Of a stretch of 64,000 bases of DNA, positions 34,801 to 46,900 are shown piece after piece. The stretch lies in the NCBI GenBank assembly GCA_027625915.1, contig JANTQA010000023.1, positions 15,004,001 through 15,068,000 on the forward strand, read 5' to 3'. Positions within the stretch are counted from its first letter, which is position 1, and each line of letters begins with the position of its first letter. Under the pieces are notes generated by a model. The model was given only the letters and a program-made list of their open reading frames with translations. It was not told the DNA's origin and did no database searches. The stretch comes from Anaeramoeba flamelloides (Eukaryota; Metamonada; Anaeramoebidae). The position numbers and the translations under genes are program-made.

Positions 34801-36754
34801 AAGGATATTAGTAAAAAAAAAAAAAAAAAAACAAATAGAATAAAAAAATACATAGTAAATCTTGTTAAAAATGAACCATCATTTAAAAATCGGTTATAAA
34901 CTGTATTTAATTATAAAATTATCATTAAAAAACATTTTTTTTAAACAATTATAAAATTAATATTTTCAATTTTTATTTTTTTTTTCAAGATACTTTAAAA
35001 ATAAAACATTTATTGAAAAAATTGAAATATTTTAAAATAATAATGTTTATTACATTTGATTAAATTTTTATGATCATTTTTTTATTCAAAGAGCACAATA
35101 TATATAAATTATTTTTCTAAGGATGTTTAATGACTGATTTTAAATTATTTTTTTATTTGGGCAGAAACAAAAGTTTCTTCAAGTTAATTTGGAGTTTTTA
35201 AAATTTTTTATATTTCACATTGACTTTTTAAAAAATTAAAATAAGAAGAAAAAAAACAAACAAAAAGCAAAAAACAAAAAAAAAAAAACAATTTGACTTA
35301 ATAAGAAAAATTTTCGGATTTAAAAATTGAAAATATGTTTTGAGAAAAATACTTGATTAAAATCAGAGAATATGTTCAATTTCTTCAATAAAACTGGGAC
35401 CCTTTTATGGAAAAAAAATTTACATTAGATAATAGTTGAGATGTATATGGAGAAAATTTAATCAATCAATATTTTTTATTAAAAATTGAAAAATTTAAAT
35501 TCTTAGGTAACCGCATTGAATATAATAGCATTTTTCCTTTTAATCTTCAATTTAATATCAAAGAAAATTCAAATAAAAACCAAGATAATTTTTTTTACAT
35601 TCATTCCAACTCTTTAAATAACATTAGAATAACAAATTTTTACTCGGTGGCTATTGGTCTTATTATAAAAAAAAGTTACAAAAGTAACTATCAAAAAAAA
35701 AAAAAAAAAAAAAAAAACAAAATGTGAAAAAATGATATCAGTTTTGAGATTTTCCAAAATAAAATTTTTTCTTCTAATATACATTCAAATCCTTTAAAAA
35801 CATGTAATTTATCCAATGCAACTTATTCCTCTTTGATGTTAATGGGTAAGATTGGAAAATATTTTATAACAAAAATCTCTCTTTAGTATATAAATTTAAA
35901 TCTTTCATCATTTTTTGATGAAACACAAAACTTCCAAAATAAATATCCAAGATAAAACCCAAAAAATAATACACAAACTATTCCCTTAAGGGGGTAAGTA
36001 CCTTTTTCATTTTTTGAGTGCCACCATTTATGTGAAACTGAATTATTCAAATCATTTCTTTAGTCAAATACATTGATATTTTCATACCAACAAAAAAGGG
36101 CATATCAAAAAAATGAAAAAATTGAGCAAAAAAAAATAAATAAAAATCATTTATTACTTGATCTTATCTATAATATTTTACACAATTACTTATTCTTTAT
36201 TTGGTTTTATTTTTAATTCTTTATGAAAAAAATTTTATTTGGAAAATTTTTGATAAACAAATTACTGTTTATTTCGAAAGAATTTCGAAAAGGAATTTAA
36301 AAATCCTATTTTCATTTATGTCATCTAATTCTGGTTTGGGTTCAGAAAATCATAGATTTTTTTAATTCTTCTTGAGAATGAGGGTTTATTGGACAAATTC
36401 GTTTGATTTTATAATTATTTATTTTCGATTAAAATGAGAACTCAAAAAAATTCTGAATCTGATTGAAATTTGTTATTGAATTTCTGAATTATTTTGATTT
36501 GAATCTTTTGTAATGGTTTTTTGATTCCAAGAATTCAACCCCTTTATTTTAATTTTTGAAATAGTATTCCTCGTTTTGGCTTTGTTTGAGAAAAATATTT
36601 TAAAAAAGAATTTTGGAAGCAAATTTGTCACAAAAAAGTTTTTTTAAAAGAATAATAAATAGTAAAGGGGCGAGAAATTCAAGGAAAAAAATAGTTTGTA
36701 TTCATGCAAACTAAGAAGATAAAGAAAACCAATCTTCAAAAATAGGCTTTTATC

Positions 36755-37130
36755 GATTTTTTTTTTTTTCATTCTTGATTTCAACAAATTTATTTGGAAT
36801 GTTGATTTTTCGTGTTTGTTCTTCTAAAAGAAAATATTTGTTTCAAATGCACACCCTTTCGGGTATATTTTGTTGGTTTACTGTTTGATTAATTTCAATC
36901 GTTCGTATAAACACATCTCTAGATCCAAAACTTTATTTAATAAAACCAAAAATTGAATCAAAAAAAATGTTCAAAAAATTGAAAAAATTTCAGATTCAAC
37001 TCTGAATTACTTTGATTCCATTCACGAATAGACTAGTGGATGGTGTTTTGGTTTCAAAGTTTCAATATCTGGTGGCACTCAAAAAATATTTTTTCAGTAA
37101 TGTTAACACAATTAAAAATTTTCAAAATGG
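36755..37130. repeat. Dispersed repeat, copy 2 (partner 4640-5020)
   Basis: Aligns by eye in the same orientation with 4640-5020, with shared ATTCTTGATTTC.ACAAATTT, GGTTTACT.TTTGATT.AATTTCA and CTCAAAAAAT.TTTTTTCA blocks. A possible fragment of the 165-bp MITE family follows at once (right end near 37275). Confidence 0.55.
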
Positions 37131-37399
37131 TAAAATTTACTTACTTCCTTAATTGGAAAATAACAGTAGATTTTTTAAATTACAATTTCCTTCCTAGGGG
37201 TACTGATTTAGAAAAGAAAAATATGGAAAATGAAATGAAAATTTATACCCACTTAGAATTCAAATACGAGTAAGTGCACTATAACAAGAATTCAACAAAA
37301 TCATTACCAAGATAAATCTAAGGAGTTACAAAACGATCACAAATGAAATTAAGTTGTATTAATACAATTTTGTAAGGAAAGAAAACTATTTATTCCAAA

Positions 37400-37603
37400 A
37401 TGAAGAAATTTCGACAAAATGAAAGTGCAATCATAAACAAAATGATTTCTTTTTTACTAGCCGAGGAATTGTCAGAATTGAAAACCTTTACATCTTTAAG
37501 AGAGTTTCTTTTTGGGTTTATTAATTTTATGAAGAGTACAACTGTGATGTTATTTTTAGAGTGTAAGCTACTCCTTGAGTATGAAGGAACCCCAACGCAG
37601 TGA
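37400..37603 (+). CDS. Hypothetical ORF, possible first exon
   Basis: A 67-codon ORF starting MKKFRQNESAIINKMISFLL with mixed composition and a helical character. A good donor-like GAGT|GTAAGC lies near its 3' end. Open stretches of similar character follow at 37670-37790, but I could not find an in-frame acceptor, and they contain stops further on. No domain recognised. Chance or a decayed gene are both possible. Confidence 0.22.
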   Translation: MKKFRQNESAIINKMISFLLAEELSELKTFTSLREFLFGFINFMKSTTVMLFLECKLLLEYEGTPTQ

Positions 37604-38202
37604 CTTGAGCCTTAACTTTTTAATTTTTTAATATTTGATAAAGAATTTTTTGTGTTTTACTTTTTTGAAGCCAAAGATGGAAAAACCAAACTTACAACAG
37701 AATAGAGAAATTTTTTCTTTTATTTCAACAATTTGTAATGTAAAAAGCATTCATAATTTTACTTTTAAATTTCCAAATAGAAAAAGTTTCTGATTGTCAA
37801 GACTTTGTAAAATTCTAAAGTTGCTCTTTGAAGTACTTTTGATTGTAGATTATACTAAAATTCATGTGTGTAACTGATTTCAAAGAAATCATCCCAAACA
37901 AGTAACATCAAACACAAAAGTAAAATAGCAACCAACTTGTTGATTTTTTACAAGTTCGTTGGTGGATCGTTTTGAAAGATTGCCATGTCAACGAGAAAAT
38001 ATTTGAGTCATTTATTGACCTTGGGTGAATGTAATAAAAATCTCAAGGCTCTTGGCTTGCTTGAGTTTGACTGTTTTTGTTTTTTCGTTGTAAAAGCCCA
38101 GAAAAAGAAAAATCAAAAAGAAAAACAAGAAAAATAATGAAAAGAAAAAAAAAATGGAAAATATTGAAAAAAAAAAAAGAAAAAGAAATAAAAACAACAT
38201 CT

Positions 38203-38451
38203 TTATTTTTTAAATTTATGAACAACTTCAAAAACGAGACAAGATCCTATAAAAGAACAAAGGTTTATGAAGGCAAGACGATCAATTTTTTTGTTTGTTT
38301 CTTGGGAACGATTGCCTCTTATTAATTTGTTGGGATCAAAAAGTATTGATGATGATTTTTCTGGGATATTTATCACATACTCAGGCATCGGAACTTTAGT
38401 ACTTGTTGGTTTTGGTGATTTTTCTTCGTTACTTTTTGGAGTTGTTGACAT
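38203..38451 (-). CDS. Small tail-anchored membrane protein, hypothetical
   Basis: An 82-residue ORF with ATG start and TAA stop. The N-terminal half is polar, with Ser, Thr, Pro and Glu (MSTTPKSNEEKSPKPTSTK), followed by a Lys/Arg patch and one hydrophobic segment near residues 58-77 (LAFINLCSFIGSCLVFEVV), ending in the basic HKFKK. That layout is typical of tail-anchored ER or mitochondrial-type membrane proteins. The composition differs sharply from the surrounding poly-A/T DNA, which supports real coding. A plus-strand ORF overlaps it (38267-38527) but its sequence looks like the antisense shadow. The family is not recognised; a downstream exon cannot be excluded. Confidence 0.5.
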   Translation of the reverse strand: MSTTPKSNEEKSPKPTSTKVPMPEYVINIPEKSSSILFDPNKLIRGNRSQETNKKIDRLAFINLCSFIGSCLVFEVVHKFKK

Positions 38452-38691
38452 TAAAAGAGGAATTATTAGAAAAAATGAAATTAAACCAGGAAATTATTGT
38501 TTCAGGATCTTCCAAATTGATTTCTGAAATTCTGTAAAAACAGTAAAACAAGGTTCAATGATGAGGACTTGAAACAGAAAAAGGGTTTCTGAAGATATAC
38601 TATCACAGCTTCCAACTTCAGTTTACAGCTTTTCATTTCAAACACCAAAAATTATAATAGAGAAAAAAAAAAAACGGAAAAAAAAAAAGTA

Positions 38692-40056
38692 TTAAGGGAG
38701 TAGCCAACATAAAGAAAAATTTTTCACTTTTTTGCAATTCTGAAGAGGATCAGAAAATAACATTTTTTACTCTGGTTGTAATTCATTGATTATTATTATT
38801 TAAAGTACTTCATTCATTAGATTTTTTAAATTTTTTTTTCATAGTCTCTAAGAAATTACCACAATAGAATGTTGGGTTGAATTGCTTAAAATAGTGTTTT
38901 GAATGTTGAATGGCTTATCTTTTATCCTTCTCTCAACATTCTATAGTGGAATTTAATTTTTTCATTTTTTATTTTTTCATCATTTTTAAGATTTTTTTAA
39001 TCCTGACAACATACAGCAATTAGAAATATTTTTTTATAAGTGGCATTTAGGATTAATGGATTTTGTTTAAAAAGAACAACAACATTACAATTGAGAGAAT
39101 CATAAAAGGAAACATAAATGGGACTTAAATAGCTAGAAGATTCAAAAAAAAAGAATAATTAAGTCAAATTATTACTTGTTAGGATTGTAAATCGTTGGGT
39201 TTAGTGGAATTGGAGAAGTGAATATGATTATATGTTATCAAAGTTTAAACCAAAAAATAGCTACAAGTTTTATTCAAAGAATCTGAAATTATCTTCTCCC
39301 AAAAAAAAAACTAAATCCCATTCCAAAAATTTGGACACATCTAAAATCAAAAATAGGGAAACAAAAACTCAATTTATTATATTTTTCTTAGGTAATATAA
39401 AACCATATTTAAGTAACATAGTATTAATGGTTTTTTAAGTAATCGTTTTCATCCAAATATAAGAAAAAAATATAAAAATAAAAAATCCAAACAAGTCTAT
39501 TAAAAATAGGGAAACGATCTGAACAAAAAATGTATTGGTAAATTTGTTAAAATCACACCAACAATTTTTGATTGATCAAAATGTTAAGATACCATGCATC
39601 AATTGTATGTGGATTTTTCAATTTAAGAAACTCAACTGTAACCATCTATCAACCATCTATAAAAAAATTTCAGATCTAACGAAACAGATTAAGTAACTGA
39701 AAAAAAGAAAATGAAAACAAAAAAGAAAAAGACAAAAAATGAAATAGTTTGTTGAATTAAAATTACTTTCCAATTGGATGTAAATCATGTTATTGTTATT
39801 TTTACCAACTCTTTAAACTGTGTCCTAATTAATGGAATTAAGTTTATTTTAATAAAAAAATAATAAAAAAAAAAAAACTATTTTATCAGTATAATCTCTT
39901 TTTTTTTATTGTTTAACATTACTAAAAAAAAAATATCAAATAATTTTTTTAAAATAATTTTTAGAGAATCTACGATCACACGCCACTTAAATAAAATGTT
40001 CTTATATCATCTCTCTCAATTTTTTATCATGTCTTATGATGTAGCTACTCCCTTAA
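38692..40056. mobile_element. TTAA-flanked element (GGGAGTAGC ends) with a nested MITE
   Basis: Left end TTAA-GGGAGTAGCCAACAT and right end ATGATGTAGCTACTCCC-TTAA are inverted repeats with TTAA on both sides, the target site used by piggyBac-type transposases. The right ~100 bp matches the right end of 57488-58801 (GAGAATCTA and TTTTTA..GAGAATCTAC..TCA blocks). Without the nested 530-bp element the length is about 830 bp. No transposase ORF. Confidence 0.75.
39314..39844. mobile_element. 530-bp MITE family, full-length copy nested in a TTAA element
   Basis: 531 bp between TA dinucleotides, starting AATCCCATTCCAAAAATTTGG and ending TTAATGGAATTAAGTT. Same orientation and interior as 43949-44478. 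It lies entirely inside the TTAA-flanked element, so it inserted later. Confidence 0.85.
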
Positions 40057-40928
40057 GGTAAAAAAGGCTCGAGGATATGTCCTCTCCAATTTTAGATCTA
40101 AATCAAAATTTTTTGTATCACTTCTATTTTAACAAACCACCAACACCTTAATTTTAATTCCACACTCTTGTCATTTGTCAAATCTATTCTTCCCAAACAC
40201 AAAAGACAATAGAATTTCAGAAAACCTAAATACAATTTTCAGACTATTTTTCTAATAGAAAATTTAACGATTTCTTGAATCTTTTCTAAACCAATTTGGT
40301 AAAGTTTATGGAATGATCCTTGTTCAAATAATCAACTACAAACTCGACTCGACCCATGTTTCTTTCAAAATTCATGTTTCCTTTGCTTTTTAGAGAAATT
40401 CAACACCGTAAGTCGATCAATGAAACCGACAATAAACAATAAATAAATATGGTATTGGTTTCTTAAAGTTTTAAACAATTAAAAAAGAAATTCTCCGAAT
40501 GAAGGATCAAATTGTTAAATTTATCTCAAAAAATAGAGTCAATTTCAGATCAGTTTTCATCATCTAAAAAACCTAAAATTCAAAAAAACTGATAAAATTT
40601 ACAAAAAGTCATATTTTATTAATATTTTTATATCAAAAAAAAAAAAAAAAAAAAAAATGGTTTATAAAACGAAAAAAATTTTAAATTCATAGAAAAAAAA
40701 ACATTTTTTCATATTTTTTTGTTCTTCATGACGAAATTCGAAGAAAAACAAATTGTTATGATCCCCAAACCTTTTAAAAACAAAAAGGAATAATCAAAAA
40801 AAAAAAAAGCTTTCAAAAGGTTAAAACAAAAACACAAAATAAAATATTACCAGTACATAAGTAAATATTTAATTGTCAAAATATTCCCAAAAAATTAAAT
40901 GTCAAAAAAAAAAAAAAAAAAATGGAAA

Positions 40929-43900
40929 TCAACATATTATACATTTACAATTTGTTTTTTTTGGTAATTCGTTGTCTTGATCATCATTTCCATCTTTTAT
41001 TTTTACAGGATCTTCCTCATTTTCTATTTCTAGTTTTTTTATTCTTCTTGTATCCCTTTTCTTTTTTTCTTTAACATTGCCATTCTCCGCTTCTTCATCT
41101 TTCCCCTTCCGCTTTCCACGCGATTTACCTGCCCCCCTCATTTTCACATTCTCTCCTCGTTGCACCTTTGCTTTTTTATTTTCCTTTTCCACCCTATCCC
41201 TGTGATTTTCTTTAACCTTACCCCTTTCTTTTTCTGTATGTCTTTTTTTGCCTTCCTTTTGCCCCCCCTTCGCCCGTTTTCCATCATTGCGATGCTCTTT
41301 CGTCCTTACTTCCTTCCTTCTCTTTTCGTTTTCCTTCATCTTTACCTTTTTATTATTTTTGGAATCTATTTTAATTTTATGCTTTTCATTTTTCTTCTTT
41401 TTTTCATTCAATTTTATATTAGTTGTTTTGTGTTTTTGATTCTTTATTTGATTACCATTGTTTTGTTCTTTTTGTAAATGATTTGATTTGGATTTTGTTT
41501 TTGATTTTTTTTTAGATTTAATTGCATTTAATTCAATGTCATTAACATCACTATTATTTGATTTATTTTTTGTTATTTGTGATTTTTCTTTTTTTTGATT
41601 TTTTTTATCTTTTTGATCTTTTTCTGGTTTTAATACATTAATTTTTTTATTCTCTTGGATTTTTGTTTTTGTATGTAATTTTTGATTTTTTCTTTTCGTT
41701 TTAATATCTTTCTCATTATTAAGATTTTTTGATCTCTTAATTTCAGTTGATTTTTTGATTTTATTTTTGTGATTTTTCTCACCATGACCACCTATTTTCT
41801 TATTTTCTTTTTTTATCTTTCTTTTTTTATCATCCTTTTGTGTCTTTCTTCTTTCATCTTGGGCATTTTTTTGTTTTGTTTTTTGTTGAGATTTAGAAAT
41901 GTTTAATACAGGAACACTATTTTCCTTTTTATCCCCCTTTTTAAAATTAATTTCTCGATCATGCTGGTTTCCCTCTTCTGCCCCCTTTTCTTTTGTTCTC
42001 CCCTTTTCTTCAGTATCGCCTTTATCTTTATTTTTACCCTTTGCCTCTTTATCAATCACTTTCTTAATTTTGTTCACCCTCTTCCCCTTCTCCTTGCTGC
42101 TGTTACCTTTTTTCTTCGTAAACTTTATTTGATCATTTTTAAGATTAATACTTTTTCTTTCGACGTTATTTTTTTTATCATCATCTCTTATTTGATTCTT
42201 ATTATTTTCTTTCTTGGATACAATTTTTGATTTGTTTGTATTTTTAATTTTCATTTGATGGATATTTTGTTTTTCTTCTTTCCAAGTATTGTGTTGAGGA
42301 AATTTTGAATTTAATTCTTTATTTTTTTCTACCAAATCATTTTTAAGCTTGGATAAAACATCAATAAAATCCTTTTCGATAATTTCATCCTGTTGGAAAT
42401 TTTGAAATTGATCCAGAATTGATTGAAATTTGTTTTCAAAATTTGCAGAATTATTATTATTATTATTATTATTATTGCTATTAATATATTTTTTATTATT
42501 ATTATTTTCGTTTTTTGCCTTTTTATTGCCATATGGTGTCCCAGTTATAATATTAATAAATTCTTCGTTCATTAATACTGTTTGTGATTGTTTATTTTTG
42601 ATTTTTTGATCTTCATTTCTCTTTTTCCTTATTGGAGTTTTCATTTCATTTTGATTTGAATTTTTTATCTGATTTATATTTTGGTTTTGATTTTCTTTTT
42701 TGTTTTCCACTTCATTTATTTTTGGATTTTTTTCTTCTTCTTTTTTAATTTCAATTATTTTTTGGTTTTGGTTTTCATTTTTTGGTGTATTTTTTATTTT
42801 TTGTTTTTTATTTTCCTTCTTTGGTGTACTTTTTATTTTTTCACCCCCTTCTTTATTTTCCACTTCTTTATTTTCCACCTCTTTATTTATTATCCCCCCC
42901 TTATCACACATTTGTTTATTTTCATTTTCAGACGAAATTACGATATTCTTTTCAAACTTTTTACTTGTTTCTTTTTTAATTTTATTTTCATCTGTTTCTT
43001 TAATATTGTTTATAACAATACTTTTTTCATTTTCATTTTCATTTTCATTTTTTCCATTTTTTCTATTTCCCTCTTTTTTCAGAATTTTTTCATTATTCTT
43101 CTTTACAATTTTTTTGATCTCATTACTTTTACTATTTTCATTAATTTGTTTAATATTAAAAGGTTTATTAAAATTATTTTCATTATCTATTTGTTTATTC
43201 CCACTGTTAATATTTAAAAGATCTTTTTTTTCAAGATCTTGATTTGCTACAAACCCATCTCCGATTAGTTCTTCAACGGAAAGCTCGTTTTCAGTTCTAA
43301 TTTCAGGAGTAACCTCAATTGCCAGTTCTGGCGGTGAACTAAAATCATTTTCTCTTTGTATATTCTTATTCTTATTTTCTTCATTGGAATTGTTCTTTTG
43401 TTTATCAGATATTAAAATTTTTTTTGGTTGATTTTTTCGAGGTATTTTATTCCTTTCTTTATTGTTATTTAACAGACTATTATTATTATTATTATTTTTA
43501 AATTGATTTTTTTTTTTTTTGGCCTTCCTTTGGAGAGCTTTTGGTAACTCAGGCAATTTTATTTCCTTTAATTTTCTGATTTCATTATAAAATTCTTTCG
43601 TGCCAAATTTTGATTGTTTATTATTATTTCTGCTATTATTCACGTTATTATTATTATTATTGTTATTGTTATTATTGTTATTATTATTATTATTTACGAA
43701 TTTTCTATTTTTCCCCTTTCCCCTTGACGATAGAATTTCCCAATCATATTTCATACCTGCCACATATCCAGATTTTTTTAAAGCCTTTTTCAATAAATTA
43801 CGAAGATAATCATAATTTGGGACATCTTCAAAACTTAATCCTACAATTTTAATATAATATTAAAAAAATAAATAAAGAGAAGAAAATTAATTATTAAGAA

Positions 43901-46900
43901 ATTATTTAATAATGAGATTTTGTATATCATAAATAGAAAATTGAAATAAACCCCATTCCAAAAATTTGGACACCCCAAAAATCAAAAATAGGCAAAAAAA
44001 AACCAATTTATTGTATTTTTATAAACCTAATATAAACCCACATTTAAGTTACCCGGTATTAATGTTTTAATAAGAAATCATTTTGATCCAAATATAAGAA
44101 AAAAATATAAAACTCGAAAGAATAAAAATTGGTGTGTCCAAAATAATGAAACGAGCTGAACAAAAAACTTATTGGTAAATTTGTTTAAAATTTCACCAAC
44201 AATTGTTGATTGATCAAATGATAAGATATCATCTACCAATTGTATGTTATTTTTCAATTTAACAAACTCAACACTAACCTTCTGTCAACCATTGAAAAAA
44301 ATTTCCAGATCTAACGAAACAGATTACTAACTTGGAAAAAGGAAATGAAAAAAAAAAACAAAAAAGACAAAAAATGAAATATTTTGTAGAATCAAAATTC
44401 TTTCCAAATTGAATTTAAAGTTCAGTATTGTTATTCTTTCAACTGTTTAAAATGTGTCTAATTTTTTGGAATATAGTTTATATTCAATCAGAGATATGCT
44501 TTTGATGACAAATCCTATATTTTTTAAAAATTATTTATTTTTTAAAAATATTTTTTTTTTAAAAAATAATTCCATAATCTTCTGATATCTTATCGCAAAA
44601 AGATTTTGTAATAATCTATTGATTATCAATTAAAGGTGTTTTTTTTTTTTTTTTTTTTTGTGGAGGATAGTCTTTTTTAGATAAAAAATACCTTTGGTGA
44701 CTGTTTAGTGTATTAATTTTCAAATTAAAAACTCAAGTCTTGAAATATTGTGTAAAATTATGAATCATAATAATTAGAAGGTGTGTAAATAAGAACAGTT
44801 TAAATCAAATCACAATAATTATAAAACTTTTTTGTTGAATTTTTAACAGTCTAAGTTTTAAAAAATATCATTTTTTTTTTGTAACTCTTCTAATAATGGA
44901 TGGAAAAATTTAGGTATATATATATATATTTAAAAATTTCCTTTTGTTTTGTTTTTCCTCTTTTTATTATTGTTTTTTTCAGTCCAGAATGGATAATGAG
45001 ATTAAAATTCAGAGATAGAAGATATTTTCAAATAAGCAGGGTAAATTTATTTCTAAAATATCTTTATTAAACCCGATTTGAATTAAAAGATTTAAATATC
45101 CAAAATTGCTATTTATCATACATTAATTTTTTTAATAATCCAATTTGTTTGTTAGTATGACATTACATAAATAAAAACTATTAAAATTTTCTGATCACGA
45201 TTTTATATGATATTTTTTTTAGGGGTGGAAAATTCGTAGTTATTATTTTCATTTTGATTGTAAAATTTTGTTTTCCTAAGAGAGGTTTAATCTTGATATA
45301 ATTTTCAATAGAATTGTATTAGCTAAAAACAGTATTATATTGTTTAAAAAAATCTTTTGGATCCTTATAGAATAATGACTCTTTTTTTATTGAAATTGGC
45401 AGTGCATCGTAAAAAACCAAAAAAAGTACATTTTTTTGGTTTTTTCATTTTTTGTAAACATTTTGATGAACAAATTTTGAAATACAAGTCAATATGTACC
45501 GATTCAATCAGTATTAATATTTCAATTTGAATTTAAATATTGAAAAATAATTTACTTTTAAAAAAAGTTTGTCAATTATCTAAAATGGTATATATTTAAT
45601 AATTAAAGTATCAAATAATTTTTATATCTAAAAGAAAATTTAAACCTTCAAAATATGTAAATGAGATATCAAATATATTAATTGATGTAGATCTGAAAAA
45701 TATTGCATCATTTTTTATATTTTTCTGAATATTTTTTCTCTCGAGAAAAATAGCAATAATATGAAAAAATTTTCTAAAAATAAAAAAGAACACTGATAAA
45801 AAATTTTTCAAAAAAAATTTAATAGAAAATATGTTTTACCTTGCAAGTGCTCCTGAAATAATTGAAATTCAATTGGTAAATCTTGGGATATTTTTGATAG
45901 TGAATTTTTAAGTTTTGATTGGTATATATCTGGTTTTTCCTTCAGATTATTCCAAGGTAACGAACCTTTATAAAATTCTACAAATAAATAAAACAATGAA
46001 CGAAGATCATCAGCTCTTCCTAGTTCCTATTTAAAATAAAGAAAAATTCATTTCTCATAAACATTTTTTTTTGATAATTCATAAAGAAAAAAAAGTTTCA
46101 AAAAGGATAAATACTTTAAGTTCATGGGAATTAATTGATGCATATCTTGATGTACCCCGAAAACCAGCATTATCTCTTGCCTACATTTTTATAAAAAAAT
46201 AATTAGAATTGATAAAATTAAATATTTTAATATTTGTTTTTTTTTTAAAATTATTAAATAGATATGTTGGAAATTAATATATTTTGGAAATGATTAATTT
46301 TGGTTATATTTTTTTATATATAATATTCAGAATTTTTTCTGATTTAAAATTTTCAAAATTATAGCTTTATCAATCAAATTTAATTTTTGGAAAAATTGAA
46401 AAAAAATTAAAAAATCGTTTTATTGAAAATATTATATAATTTTATGATTCTTTTAATGAGTATATTTTTAATCCATAAAATTTTCAAACAATTTTCAATT
46501 TTTTCGAATAAATTACGTTTTTATTTTAATACGAAATTCGAGTTTTTATTTTAAATGAAATTTTCTTCAAAGATTTTTGCGAATTGATTTAGTTAATTTA
46601 ACCCTCAAAATTCAAAATCGATTTTTTTTATTCCAAATAGGATTCAAATTCTTATACTGATTCTTGCGAATAATGCCAAACGATTTTTTAAAAAAAAGTT
46701 CTAATATTCGAAAATTTTTTATTAGATTTTTTGAAAATCAGAAAATATCTTTTTTAAAATTTTGTGAATAAAAAAAAATTACTCAATATATACGCGTACA
46801 GATGGGGAAAAGGAGTTGATTTCAAAATATGCTCGTTTTGTCAAAAAAAAAAAAAAAAAATTGATGATATCTATCACTTCAGATGTGATATTCAAAAGAT

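Larger units (their letters stand above)
28845..38202. other. Large gene-poor region
   Basis: 9.4 kb without a confident gene. Identified contents: a 10-bp tandem repeat (29203-29250), a fourth 197-bp MITE (31612-31808), and a dispersed repeat (36755-37130) followed by the right half of a 165-bp-type MITE near 37215-37275. A GAGGAG-ACATT-CTCCTC hairpin lies near 28938. Poly-A/T runs are frequent. ORFs at 33446-33685, 34147-34534 and 37400-37603 show no domain. Confidence 0.55.
38452..40928. other. Intergenic region with nested MITEs
   Basis: 2.5 kb between the small membrane-protein ORF and the 3' end of the kinase gene. It is dominated by the TTAA-flanked element at 38692-40056 with another MITE inside it. 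The remainder (40057-40928) is AT-rich with poly-A runs near 40636 and 40905 and shows no gene. Confidence 0.6.

Noticed and set aside
38267-38527. Plus-strand 86-codon ORF overlapping the small tail-anchored ORF
   Set aside because: The minus-strand reading has better composition and layout; the plus reading looks like its shadow.
41160-43217. Plus-strand Phe/Leu-rich ORFs opposite the kinase tail
   Set aside because: Antisense of the Lys/Asn-rich tail; the minus frame continues the kinase domain and is the real one.
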